Shown piece by piece: positions 27,017 through 35,871 of a stretch of 64,000 nt of DNA (position 1 is the first letter of the stretch; each line of letters starts with the position of its first letter). Position numbers and translations under genes: made by a program. This DNA comes from Pseudomonas fluorescens (GTDB lineage Bacteria > Pseudomonadota > Gammaproteobacteria > Pseudomonadales > Pseudomonadaceae): NCBI RefSeq assembly GCF_001648775.1, contig NZ_LVEJ01000036.1, positions 91,973 to 155,972 on the forward strand, given 5' to 3'. Under the pieces are notes generated by a model that was not told the DNA's origin, ran no database searches, and was given only the letters and a program-made list of their open reading frames with translations.

Positions 27017-28576
27017 TTACGACTCTTCTGTCGCCGGCGTCGGTACGGGCTCGGGTGTTGGCGTCGGGCCTTCGCGGCGGCTTTCCTGAAACCAGTGCAG
27101 GGCGATCAGCAGCAGCGTCGGCACGCCAAGCAGGGCGGTGATCAGGAAGAAGCTGTGATAGCCGAATTTCTCGACCATCACCCCGGAATAGCCACCCATC
27201 AGGCGCGGCAGCAGCAGCATGATCGAGCTGAGCAGGGCGTATTGCGTGGCCGAGAACTTCAGGTTTGTCAGGCTCGACAAGTAGGCGACGAACGCCGATG
27301 TGGCCAGGCCGGAACTGAAGTTGTCGAGAGAAATGGTCACCACCAGCATCTGCAGGTTCGGGCCCATGTCGGCGAGCATCACGAACAGCAGGTTGGTAGC
27401 TGCCGAAGCGACACCACCGATAAACAGAATCGGCAGGATGCCGAAACGCACGATCAGCAATCCGCCCATGCCGGCGCCGACGAGGGTCATGATCAGGCCG
27501 AAGATCTTGCTGACACTGGCGATCTGATCCTTGGTAAAACCCTGGTCGATGTAAAACACGTTGGCCATGACGCCCATCACCGTGTCCGACATCCGATACG
27601 TGGCGATCAGGCCGAGCAACAGCAGTGCCTGCCAGCGATAGCGCAAGATGAAGTCGTTGACCGGCGTCAGCACCGGCGCCAGGCCGCGACGGCCCATGGT
27701 CGACAGACACAGACCGGTGAGCAGCGTATAGAGAATCGCGCGCAGGAAGGCGCGGTCTTCGAGCAGCAGGTCGAGCGGGCTCATGTCGCCGAACAGCACG
27801 CTGGCGAAATCGGTGTTGTAGAGCTGAGTGAACATCGCCGGTACCGAGACCAGCAAGACGATCAGGACAAACACCGACATCAGTTGATGCATAAAGGTGT
27901 AGCGCCCGGCCTGCAACTGCGTGCGCAACGGCACCGGCGGTTCGCGCATGAACAGCGTGGTCAGCAGTGCTGGAATCATCAATGCGCCGAACAGCGCGTA
28001 AGTGCCGGCCCAGGCCGAATGCTGATAGTTGAAGCCCGTGGAGCCAAAGCCTTCGGCGAAGAACAGCGCTCCGGCAGTCGCCAGCAGGGCAGCCACGCGA
28101 TACCCGGACATATAACTGGCGGCGAGGGCGGCCTGGCGATTGTCCTCGGCGATTTCCAGGCGATAGGCATCCACCGCAATGTCTTGGGTGGCGGAGGCAA
28201 AAGCCACGACGACGGCGATGGCGATCAACCAGGACAAGTGCTTTTGTGGATCGCAGAAACCCATGCCGATCAGGCCGAGGATCACCAGCGCTTGCGAGAG
28301 CACCAGCCACGAACGGCGACGGCCAAGCTTGCCCAGCAATGGCAGGCGCCATTGGTCGAGCAGCGGTGACCAGACCCATTTGAACGCATAGGCCAGGCCG
28401 ATCAGGCTGGCATAGCCGATGGTTTCACGGGCCACACCGGCTTCACGCAGCCAGACGGAAAGCGTTGAAAATACCAGCATGTACGGCAGGCCGGCGGCGA
28501 AACCCAGCAACAACAGCACGAGCGTCGAAGGACTGGCATAAGCGGCTAGCGCGGCGCGCCAGGTTTTACGGGGCAT
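27017..28576 (-). CDS. ampG: AmpG-family muropeptide permease
   Basis: A 519-residue major-facilitator protein with about 12-14 membrane helices. LVFSTLSVWLREAGV, SLIGLAYAFKWVWSPLLDQ and SATQDIAVDAYRLE are the AmpG signatures. It imports GlcNAc-anhydroMurNAc-peptides from the periplasm for cell-wall recycling and thereby feeds the AmpR/AmpC induction signal where present. The C-terminal tail is Pro/Thr/Glu-rich. Single gene; 40 bases downstream of atl on the same strand. Confidence 0.92.
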   Translation of the reverse strand: MPRKTWRAALAAYASPSTLVLLLLGFAAGLPYMLVFSTLSVWLREAGVARETIGYASLIGLAYAFKWVWSPLLDQWRLPLLGKLGRRRSWLVLSQALVILGLIGMGFCDPQKHLSWLIAIAVVVAFASATQDIAVDAYRLEIAEDNRQAALAASYMSGYRVAALLATAGALFFAEGFGSTGFNYQHSAWAGTYALFGALMIPALLTTLFMREPPVPLRTQLQAGRYTFMHQLMSVFVLIVLLVSVPAMFTQLYNTDFASVLFGDMSPLDLLLEDRAFLRAILYTLLTGLCLSTMGRRGLAPVLTPVNDFILRYRWQALLLLGLIATYRMSDTVMGVMANVFYIDQGFTKDQIASVSKIFGLIMTLVGAGMGGLLIVRFGILPILFIGGVASAATNLLFVMLADMGPNLQMLVVTISLDNFSSGLATSAFVAYLSSLTNLKFSATQYALLSSIMLLLPRLMGGYSGVMVEKFGYHSFFLITALLGVPTLLLIALHWFQESRREGPTPTPEPVPTPATEES

Positions 28577-28619
28577 GGGCTGAAGTCTGCCTCAAGATTG
28601 CGAAAACAAAGCGCGCACT

Positions 28620-28973
28620 CTAACCGCTGTGCTCTACCGGACGCCAGCCATGGCGCTGAATATCCACACGATTGTTCAGGACGGTGATGCCTTCCATGCG
28701 TAATCGTGCGCGCTGTTCATCGCCCGAGGGGCTGCCCACCGGCAGGCTGATCCGACCGCCGGCGCCCAGCACACGATGCCAAGGCAACTTGGTATCGCCG
28801 GGCAACTGACTCAAGGTGCGGCCGACCCAGCGGGCGGCGCGCCCCAACCCGGCCAGTTCAGCTAACTGACCATAGCTGACGACTTTGCCTTCGGGGACTT
28901 GGGCGAGCGTCGAGTAGAGCGCCGTGCGTCGGATTTGCGCATCGTTTTCAACGCTGTCGAGCGGGTCTTTCAC
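28620..28973 (-). CDS. atl: Alkyltransferase-like protein (ATL), MGMT family without the cysteine
   Basis: A 117-residue protein with the MGMT DNA-binding fold (VVSYGQLAELAGLGRAARWVGR). The methyl-accepting PCHRV motif is PWHRV here (Trp at residue 65), the hallmark of ATL proteins. ATLs bind O6-alkylguanine without removing the lesion and flag it for nucleotide excision repair. It precedes ampG on the same strand with a 43-base gap. Confidence 0.9.
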   Translation of the reverse strand: MKDPLDSVENDAQIRRTALYSTLAQVPEGKVVSYGQLAELAGLGRAARWVGRTLSQLPGDTKLPWHRVLGAGGRISLPVGSPSGDEQRARLRMEGITVLNNRVDIQRHGWRPVEHSG

Positions 28974-29138
28974 GTACGCGGTTCCTGAACATGAACAGTT
29001 TGATGGCTTTCAGAGTAATCGGTGATCGCGCCGTTGAGAAATGAACTCATCAGAAATAGTCCGGTCAGTCCTTGTCAGGGTCTTATTCCTACGGATAATG
29101 CCGACCTTTTTCCGCAAACTTGAGCCTTCGATTCGCTT

Positions 29139-30146
29139 ATGTTGTCCAGATCCCTGTTGTGCCTTGCTGTTTTCAGTGCGTCCACGCCCCTGCTTGCCGA
29201 CACCGTCTGGTTGAAGAACGGTGACAAGTTGAGCGGCACCATCACCGTGTTCGATGGCGGCAAGCTGTTGATCCAGACCAAATATGCCGGTGCGGTCACC
29301 ATCGACTGGAAAGAGGTCAAGACTCTGGACAGCGATCAGCACTTGCTGGTCAAGCAAGATGCCTACACCGGTGAAGTGTCCAAGTCGCTGACGGCGGCGG
29401 AAGACGGCAAGGTCACCCTCGCCAACGGTGAGGCGCCGAAAACCGTTGAGCTGGCGAGCATTCAGCAGATTCTCAAGCCGAAACCGGTGGTCGAGGATCT
29501 GGTCTGGAAGGGCAATGTCGACCTGGCACTGGACTATCAGCGCGCCGAGAAAGACACCGACGACTACGATGTCGGCTTCAAGACCACGGCACGTCATGGG
29601 CGCTGGCGCCACACCGCCGAAGGCGAGTACAACCGCGAAGTGCAGGACGACGAAACTACTACCGACAACTGGCGCGCTGAATACGCACTTGACCGCTTCC
29701 TGACCGATAAGTGGTTTTGGCAGGGCCGTCTGAACTACAAGCGCGATCATATCGAAGAGCTGTCGCGTCAGCGTGTGGTCGGTACCGGCCCCGGCTACCA
29801 GTTCTGGGATGACGAGTTGGGCGCATTCTCGCTGGGCTCGCTGTTCAACCGCACCGATTACGAGTATCGCGATGGCAGCAAGGACAACTTCTACTCCGTC
29901 GCCATGAAGTGGGATTACAACCGCTACCTGATCGGCAAGAAAGTCGAGTTCTTCACCAACGGTGAAATCGGCAAGCCACTGTCCGACGTGGCCAACTACG
30001 CGCTGGATGCGGAAATGGGCCTGCGCTACAAAGTCACCGACTGGGCCTCGCTCAACCTCAAGGCCGAGCGCGACATCATCAGCGGCACCAACGATGCAGA
30101 CTTGAACAAGACCCGTTACACCGCAGGGTTTGGCGTGGCCTGGTAA
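29139..30146 (+). CDS. DUF481-family outer-membrane protein (YdiY-like)
   Basis: A 335-residue secreted protein: signal peptide (MLSRSLLCLAVFSASTPLLA), a short beta-rich segment (DTVWLKNGDKLSGTITVFDGGKL read in parts) seen in many DUF481 proteins, then from about residue 125 an antiparallel beta-barrel-like domain with alternating aromatic residues ending YTAGFGVAW (terminal Trp). Outer-membrane location is likely; function is unknown, though E. coli YdiY is acid-induced. Strong terminator follows. Confidence 0.82.
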   Translation: MLSRSLLCLAVFSASTPLLADTVWLKNGDKLSGTITVFDGGKLLIQTKYAGAVTIDWKEVKTLDSDQHLLVKQDAYTGEVSKSLTAAEDGKVTLANGEAPKTVELASIQQILKPKPVVEDLVWKGNVDLALDYQRAEKDTDDYDVGFKTTARHGRWRHTAEGEYNREVQDDETTTDNWRAEYALDRFLTDKWFWQGRLNYKRDHIEELSRQRVVGTGPGYQFWDDELGAFSLGSLFNRTDYEYRDGSKDNFYSVAMKWDYNRYLIGKKVEFFTNGEIGKPLSDVANYALDAEMGLRYKVTDWASLNLKAERDIISGTNDADLNKTRYTAGFGVAW

Positions 30147-30155
30147 ACCACCCGG

Positions 30156-30191
30156 AAAAAATCGCAGCCTTGCCGGGCTGCGATTTTTTTT
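30156..30191 (+). terminator. Terminator after the DUF481 gene
   Basis: Stem AAAAAATCGCAGCC / GGCTGCGATTTTTTTT, eight T. Confidence 0.92.
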
Positions 30192-30214
30192 GCCTGTACA
30201 AAACAGACGCCCAC

Positions 30215-30249
30215 AAAAAAGCCCCGCTTTTAAGGGCGGGGCTCTTTTC
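30215..30249 (-). terminator. Terminator after the cold-shock gene
   Basis: GCCCCGC / GCGGGGC stem with T-rich tail on the minus strand, 16 bases past the stop. Confidence 0.88.
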
Positions 30250-30264
30250 TAAAGAAGCTACAAG

Positions 30265-30474
30265 TTAGATAACTTGTACTTCTTCAGCTTGCATGCCTTT
30301 CTGACCGCGGGTAGCGATGAAAGAAACCTGTTGGCCTTCTTTCAGGCTTTTGAAGCCGTCGGATTGGATAGCTTTGAAGTGAACGAACAGGTCGTCACCG
30401 GATTGTGGGGTGATGAAGCCGAAGCCTTTTTCATCGTTGAACCACTTAACGGTACCGGTTTGGCGATTAGACAT
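30265..30474 (-). CDS. Cold-shock domain protein (CspA/CapB family)
   Basis: A 69-residue single cold-shock domain that binds single-stranded nucleic acid and melts RNA structure. RNP1 is KGFGFI (16-21) and RNP2 is DLFVHF (28-33). Length equals CapB of P. fragi and CspA-type proteins of Pseudomonas. AAGGAG lies shortly before the ATG. The gene has a long AT-rich leader, as cold-induced csp genes do. Confidence 0.95.
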   Translation of the reverse strand: MSNRQTGTVKWFNDEKGFGFITPQSGDDLFVHFKAIQSDGFKSLKEGQQVSFIATRGQKGMQAEEVQVI

Positions 30475-30828
30475 GGTGTAACTCCTTGAACAAAGATAAC
30501 TGCGACGCAGGAAGAACCCTGGCCGAGACTGAGTGCAAAGAGCAGGAAAAATTCTTGTAGATGGTTGGATCGAAATTCAACATATCGTGTAGAGATTCTC
30601 AGTGACACAAGCAACACAGTGACGTCACCTTAACCCAGTTTCCGAGAAGTGCCAATGCTTCTTGCGAAGGTTTCTCTGTTTTCGGGATCGGCGGTGTGAC
30701 GGTTCGTCGCCAGACCGCGTAAATCATGGGGGATCGGCGAGAATTACAACCCGCACTTTGAACCGGGCGGCGTGCCCGGTAAGATGCCGGACAGAATTTT
30801 TCCACCTCGCTATTCAGGACACCCCGCC
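30475..30828. other. Divergent leader/promoter region of csp and dcd
   Basis: 354 bases without a gene. The csp-proximal half probably encodes the csp 5' leader; the dcd-proximal half holds the dcd promoter. Open frames here are short and lack coding character. A GCCCGGTAAGATGCCGGAC element lies near 30773. Confidence 0.45.
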
Positions 30829-31395
30829 ATGAGCATCAAATCGGACAAGTGGATTCGCCGCATGGCGCAGGAACACGGCATGATCGAGCCGTTCGTCGAG
30901 CGCCAGATGCGTGGCAGCGACGACAGCCGCGTGATCTCCTACGGTGTGTCGAGCTACGGCTACGACGTGCGTTGCACCAACCACTTCAAGGTGTTCACCA
31001 ACATCAACTCGTCCATCGTCGACCCGAAAAACTTCGACCCGGGCAGCTTCGTCGACGTCCACAGCGACGTCTGCATCATTCCACCGAACTCGTTCGCCCT
31101 AGCCAGCACTGTTGAATACTTCCGCATTCCGCGCAATGTATTGACCATCTGCCTGGGTAAAAGCACCTACGCGCGCTGCGGCATTATCGTCAACGTCACC
31201 CCGCTCGAGCCTGAGTGGGAAGGTCACGTGACCCTGGAATTCTCCAACACCACCAACCTGCCGGCGAAAATCTACGCCAATGAAGGCGTGGCACAGATGC
31301 TTTTCCTGGAATCCGATGAGGAATGCGAAGTGTCCTACAAGGACCGTGGCGGCAAGTACCAGGGCCAGCGTGGCGTGACCTTGCCGCGGACCTGA
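30829..31395 (+). CDS. dcd: dCTP deaminase Dcd
   Basis: A 188-residue enzyme converting dCTP to dUTP for thymidylate synthesis. Conserved segments are SSYGYDVRC (about 42-50), GKSTYARCGIIVNVTPLEPEWEGHVTLE (read in parts; catalytic Glu near 138) and the C-terminal KYQGQRGVTLP lid. ATG at MSIKSDKW matches the family start. Confidence 0.97.
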   Translation: MSIKSDKWIRRMAQEHGMIEPFVERQMRGSDDSRVISYGVSSYGYDVRCTNHFKVFTNINSSIVDPKNFDPGSFVDVHSDVCIIPPNSFALASTVEYFRIPRNVLTICLGKSTYARCGIIVNVTPLEPEWEGHVTLEFSNTTNLPAKIYANEGVAQMLFLESDEECEVSYKDRGGKYQGQRGVTLPRT

Positions 31396-31502
31396 TCGGT
31401 CCATCCGACAGATCGCGGGAATTCTTTGGCGGGCAGACACTCTATGGGGTGTACTGCCCGTTTTTGCTTTCGGCAAAACGGGCCTTCGCCGAGGAGTGCC
31501 CT

Positions 31503-31712
31503 ATGAAGATCGATCCGCAAATCACTGCCGAACTGGCAAGGCTCGAGCCCAATCAGATTGGCGTATTGGCCTGGTCACTGTTGGCGCACCCGCCGCTGAG
31601 CATGGCCGGCGGAATTCCCGGTCAGCCTGATCCCGATACCCCTAACGAGCAACCGACCGAGCCGGGCGAACCGACGCTTCCGGACGAACCACCACCGGCT
31701 CCGGTTGCCTGA
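31503..31712 (+). CDS. Small Pro-rich protein of unknown function
   Basis: A 69-residue protein behind a GAGGAG Shine-Dalgarno. The first half (MKIDPQITAELARLEPNQIGVLAWSLL) is helical; the second is a low-complexity Pro/Glu tail (PDTPNEQPTEPGEPTLPDEP). No signal peptide. It follows dcd by 107 bases. Confidence 0.6.
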   Translation: MKIDPQITAELARLEPNQIGVLAWSLLAHPPLSMAGGIPGQPDPDTPNEQPTEPGEPTLPDEPPPAPVA

Positions 31713-31758
31713 TCTGCATTGAAAATGAATGGCCAGTCAGATGAGGTCTGTGAAGACT

Positions 31759-32415
31759 TCAACTGACTGGCCATATTTCGTCATCGCCGACGACGAAAAT
31801 CCTGCAACTGTCTTCTCGCTCCACCGCGTATCCGCCGGTAAAGGCGCCGAATGCCGGGAGCAGGCTGATGCGTTCGCCGAGCCTGAAACACGCCAGGCGC
31901 AAGCTCTGCCGACCCTTGCCGTGCAGCCGATAGACCGGGTGTACGTGACCTGCCAGCACATGCCTTTCAGGGTGCGGGTCAGGTTCATGCTGCAAGGCGA
32001 ATGGCCCGAGCAGCAGCGGTTCCGGCACCACGCGGATATTCAGTGATTCAGGCGGATCGCCGGCGCGTTTGTCGTGGTTGCCGCGAATCAGCGTCATCGG
32101 CAGATCGACGTGGCGCGCGCGCCATTGTGCCAACGCGTCCAGTGTTCCCGTCGCGTGGGAGCCAGGTCCGTGGAGGAAATCGCCGAGGAAGATCAACAAG
32201 CGGCAGGGCAGCTTTGCCAGCAGCCGATCAAGTACCGCGATATTGCTCGCCGTGGTGCCATGCGGAACGGGTTGCCCAAGACTGCGATAAGCGGCGGCTT
32301 TGCCGAAATGCACATCGGCAATCAGCAGAACCTGTTGTGCGGGCCAATACATGGCTTTTTCCGGCAGCAACCAAAGCTCTTCGCCGGCCAGACGCACCGG
32401 GTAGGCCGCACTCAT
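31759..32415 (-). CDS. pdeM: Ligase-associated DNA-damage-response metallophosphoesterase PdeM (MPE)
   Basis: A 218-residue calcineurin-type phosphoesterase: DVHFGK (D34/H36), FLGDFLHG, RGNHD and AGHVHP metal-ligand motifs in order. In P. putida the equivalent enzyme is a manganese-dependent DNA endonuclease encoded with an Lhr-Core helicase, a ligase and an MBL exonuclease. Its ATG overlaps the helicase stop by four bases (ATGA), so they are coupled. Confidence 0.88.
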   Translation of the reverse strand: MSAAYPVRLAGEELWLLPEKAMYWPAQQVLLIADVHFGKAAAYRSLGQPVPHGTTASNIAVLDRLLAKLPCRLLIFLGDFLHGPGSHATGTLDALAQWRARHVDLPMTLIRGNHDKRAGDPPESLNIRVVPEPLLLGPFALQHEPDPHPERHVLAGHVHPVYRLHGKGRQSLRLACFRLGERISLLPAFGAFTGGYAVEREDSCRIFVVGDDEIWPVS

Positions 32416-34901
32416 CGGGATTTGTCCTTGTCAGCGCTGTTTTCCAGATCACCGACCATCCGTCTGATGCGGTCCGCGAGCTTTTCCGAACTCATGCTTT
32501 CGCGCATCCGTTCCACCAGCAGTGGAAACCCTAGCGGCGTAGGGCGTTTGATCTGATGCACGTCCAGTTTCATCCCGTTGATCCGCTCCAATGTCTGTTC
32601 CAGGCGACGAATATCCAGTTCCTCCCGTAGGACTTCTTCCCCTGCCTGCTCCAGCAACAGATTGTCAGCGTCGTACTGCTTGAACACTTCAAAAAACAGA
32701 CCGCTGGACGCCTGCACCTGTCGGGTACTTTTCGGCGCACCGGGGTAACCGGCGAAGACCAGCCCGGCAATCCGCGCGATTTCACGAAAGCGCCGTAGGG
32801 CCAGTTCGCCAGCATTCAAACTGGCCAGAACATCCAGCAACAGGTGATCGGCATTGAACAGTTCAGCATTCAAATGCTCGGTCCAGTCCACGGGCGTGGC
32901 GCTGAGCAACTCCAGGCCATAGTCATTCACCGCGATCGAGAACGTTACGGCTTGGCGCTGAGTGACGCGCCAGGCCAGCAGGCTCGCCAGTCCCAAATGC
33001 ACCTGCCGTCCGGCGAACGGATAGAGGAAAAGGTGCCAGCCTTCGCGGGATTTCAGCACTTCGGCCAGTAGGCTATTAACAGTCGGCAAGCCAGACCAGC
33101 GTGCCTGGGTTTGCAGCAAGGGTTGCAGCGCCTGCATTTCCGGGCCGAAGAACTCACCCTGCGCGGCGGCGCTGAAACGCCTGACGACGGCGGCGGCGAG
33201 TTCGTTGGAAAGCGGCATCCGCCCGCCATTCCAGCGTGGTACCGCGGCTTTTTTCACGGTGCTGCGTTTGACGTAAGCGGTCATGTTTTCCACTCGCACC
33301 AGCTCCAGTAGACGCCCAGCGAAAAGAAAGCCGTCGCCGGGTTTAAGCCGCGCGATAAAGCCTTCCTCGACACTGCCCAACTGCTTGCCGCCGCCACCCT
33401 TGCTCCAGAACTTCAAGTGAATGCTGGCGTCGCTGACGATAGTGCCGATGCTCATACGGTGACGCCGCGCCAAACGCGCGTCCGGCACTCGCCAGACGCC
33501 GTGCTCGTCTGGTTCGACCCGGCGGTAATCCGGATAGGCTGTCAGAGACATCCCGCCGTGGCGTACGAAAGCCAGCGCCCACGCCCAATCCGCCGGTGTC
33601 AGGTCGCGATAGGCCCAGGCACCACGGACTTCTTTGTACAAATCCTCAGGAACAAAGCCACCGCCAAGGGCCATGCTGACCAAGTGTTGCACCAGCACGT
33701 CCAGCGGTTTGTGCGGCGACAGACGCGGTTCGATGTGCCGTTGCTCGACGGCATCACGGGCGGCGGCTGCTTCGATCAATTCAAGACTGTGCGTGGGTAC
33801 CAGCGTTACCCGCGAGGTGCGTCCCGGCGCGTGGCCTGAACGACCGGCGCGTTGCATCAGCCGTGCGACGCCTTTGGCCGAGCCGATTTGCAGCACGCGC
33901 TCGACCGGCAGGAAATCCACACCCAAGTCCAGGCTTGACGTGCAGACCACGGCTTTCAGTTGCCCGTTCTTCAAGGCTTGTTCTACCCAGTCGCGGGTCT
34001 CGCGAGACAGTGAACTGTGATGCAAGGCGATCAGCCCCGCCCAGTCCGGCCGGGCCTCGAGCAACGCCTGATACCAGATTTCCGATTGCGCCCGAGTGTT
34101 GGTGAACACCAGGCTGCTGGCGCAGGCCTCCAGTTCAGCAACGACCTGCGGCAACATCTTCAGACCGATGTGCCCGGCCCACGGAAAACGCTCGATGGCC
34201 GGTGGGAGGAGGGTGTCGACCTTCAGCGATTTTTCACTCTGCCCCTGAATACTGATGCCGCCGCCCTGTGGGATCAGCACCTGTTCGGCGTGGGATTGAT
34301 TACCGAGGGTGGCGGACACGCCCCAGACGATCAGCCCGGGCTGCCAATGCCGCAGGCGGGCGAGGGCCAGTTGCAGTTGCACGCCGCGTTTGTTACCGAG
34401 CAATTCGTGCCATTCATCGACGACGATCATGCGCAGACTCGCCAGCGCCACCTGCGCATCGGCGCGGGCGAGCAGCAGGGTCAGGCTTTCCGGCGTGGTG
34501 ATCAACGTAGTCGGCAGGCGCCGGCTCTGCCGGGCACGTTCACTGCTGCTGGTGTCGCCAGTGCGCAGGCCGATGCTCCACGGCAGTTGCAGGTCATCGA
34601 CCGGCGTTTGCAAGGCGCGCGCGGTATCGGCGGCGAGGGCACGCATGGGGGTGATCCACAGCACGGTCAGCGGTTCGGCCGGTGGTTTGCGTTTGCGCGG
34701 TGTTTCAACAGGAGTTTGCGAGCGAGCGAAGCGGTTGAGTGCCGCGAACCACACCGCATAAGTTTTACCGGCGCCGGTGCTGGCGTGGAGCAGACCGGAC
34801 TCGCCGTTTTTCACTGCGGTCCACACCTGTTTCTGAAAGGCGAACGGCTTCCAGCTGCGAGCGCTGAACCAGGTTTTTGCGAGGTCGAGGGATTTCGCCA
34901 T
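32412..34901 (-). CDS. Ligase-associated DEXH-box helicase (Lhr-Core type)
   Basis: An 829-residue superfamily 2 helicase. Walker A ASTGAGKT is at about 40-47, DEXH box VDEWHELLG around 165, motif VI MQRAGRSGHAPGR around 355, followed by winged-helix and Lhr-core C-terminal domains (about 400-800) including GFIARLKPGDGFLFAGRLLELV (read in parts). Lhr-Core translocates 3' to 5' on ssDNA and unwinds RNA:DNA hybrids. Overlaps pdeM at its 3' end. In other pseudomonads the ligase and exonuclease are adjacent; here they are 4.7 kb upstream behind an ABC transporter. Confidence 0.9.
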   Translation of the reverse strand: MAKSLDLAKTWFSARSWKPFAFQKQVWTAVKNGESGLLHASTGAGKTYAVWFAALNRFARSQTPVETPRKRKPPAEPLTVLWITPMRALAADTARALQTPVDDLQLPWSIGLRTGDTSSSERARQSRRLPTTLITTPESLTLLLARADAQVALASLRMIVVDEWHELLGNKRGVQLQLALARLRHWQPGLIVWGVSATLGNQSHAEQVLIPQGGGISIQGQSEKSLKVDTLLPPAIERFPWAGHIGLKMLPQVVAELEACASSLVFTNTRAQSEIWYQALLEARPDWAGLIALHHSSLSRETRDWVEQALKNGQLKAVVCTSSLDLGVDFLPVERVLQIGSAKGVARLMQRAGRSGHAPGRTSRVTLVPTHSLELIEAAAARDAVEQRHIEPRLSPHKPLDVLVQHLVSMALGGGFVPEDLYKEVRGAWAYRDLTPADWAWALAFVRHGGMSLTAYPDYRRVEPDEHGVWRVPDARLARRHRMSIGTIVSDASIHLKFWSKGGGGKQLGSVEEGFIARLKPGDGFLFAGRLLELVRVENMTAYVKRSTVKKAAVPRWNGGRMPLSNELAAAVVRRFSAAAQGEFFGPEMQALQPLLQTQARWSGLPTVNSLLAEVLKSREGWHLFLYPFAGRQVHLGLASLLAWRVTQRQAVTFSIAVNDYGLELLSATPVDWTEHLNAELFNADHLLLDVLASLNAGELALRRFREIARIAGLVFAGYPGAPKSTRQVQASSGLFFEVFKQYDADNLLLEQAGEEVLREELDIRRLEQTLERINGMKLDVHQIKRPTPLGFPLLVERMRESMSSEKLADRIRRMVGDLENSADKDKSR

Positions 34902-34987
34902 GCGGGCTGCGCGCGCTCTGGAGGTGTTCTTCCAGTGACCGCGGCGCGGGCGGACAAGTTTGATTTTTGTAGGCTATAGAGGTCCCC

Positions 34988-35077
34988 TGTGGGAGCGAGC
35001 TTGCTCGCGAAGGCGTAGGAACATTCAAAATCAATGTCACTGACAGAATGCTTTCGCGAGCAAGCTCGCTCCCACAG
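34988..35077. repeat. REP pair (REPIN)
   Basis: Inverted REP cores between the ABC ATPase stop and the helicase start. Confidence 0.9.
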
Positions 35078-35093
35078 GGTTGTGCGCTACTGG

Positions 35094-35858
35094 TTATTTG
35101 AGGTTGCCGCTGAGGAATTGCTTCAGGCGTTCGCTCTTCGGGTTGCCGAGGACTTCTTCAGGCGAGCCTTCTTCTTCCACCAGACCTTGATGCAGGAACA
35201 GCACCTGGCTGGAAACCTTACGGGCGAAGCTCATCTCATGGGTCACCATGATCATGGTCCGGCCTTCCTCGGCCAGCCCTTGAATCACCTTCAACACTTC
35301 ACCGACCAATTCCGGATCCAGCGCCGAAGTCGGCTCATCAAACAGCATCACCTCTGGCTCCATCGCCAACGCCCGGGCAATCGCCACGCGCTGTTGCTGG
35401 CCGCCAGAAAGAAACGCCGGGTATTGATCCGCCACCCGCGCCGGCAAGCCCACCTTGTCCAGATAACGCCGGGCGCGATCGTCGGCTTCCTGTTTGCTGC
35501 AACCGAGCACCCGGCGCGGGGCCATGGTGATGTTTTCCAGCACGGTCATGTGGCTCCACAGGTTGAAATGCTGGAACACCATTGCCAATCGCGTGCGCAG
35601 GCGTTGCAGTTCATCGGCGTCGGCGACGTGCATGCCGTGACGGTCGGTGACCATGCGGATCGCCTGGCCATCGAGGCTCATGGCGCCGTCGTTGGGTTGT
35701 TCGAGAAAGTTGATGCAGCGCAAAAAAGTACTTTTGCCCGAGCCACTGGCGCCGATCAGGCTGATCACGTCGCCGGTCTTGGCCTTGAGCGAAACGCCTT
35801 TGAGCACCTGATGGTCGCCATAGCTTTTGTGCAGGCCTTCAACGGTCAGTTTGTACAT
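35094..35858 (-). CDS. Polar amino-acid ABC transporter ATPase (HisP/AotP type)
   Basis: A 254-residue ABC ATPase: Walker A GASGSGKST at about 36-44, signature LSGGQQQR at about 154-161, Walker B VMLFDEPTSALDPE at about 172-185, H-loop THEMSFA. It powers import with the two permeases upstream. Length and YGDHQVLKGVSL start match HisP/AotP. No argR follows, unlike the aotJQMOP-argR operon of P. aeruginosa. Confidence 0.92.
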   Translation of the reverse strand: MYKLTVEGLHKSYGDHQVLKGVSLKAKTGDVISLIGASGSGKSTFLRCINFLEQPNDGAMSLDGQAIRMVTDRHGMHVADADELQRLRTRLAMVFQHFNLWSHMTVLENITMAPRRVLGCSKQEADDRARRYLDKVGLPARVADQYPAFLSGGQQQRVAIARALAMEPEVMLFDEPTSALDPELVGEVLKVIQGLAEEGRTMIMVTHEMSFARKVSSQVLFLHQGLVEEEGSPEEVLGNPKSERLKQFLSGNLK

Positions 35859-35871
35859 GGGACAGACATCC

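Noticed and set aside
27095..28369. 424-codon Gln/His-rich frame opposite ampG
   Set aside because: Mirror of membrane-helix codons; typical artefact in GC-rich genomes.
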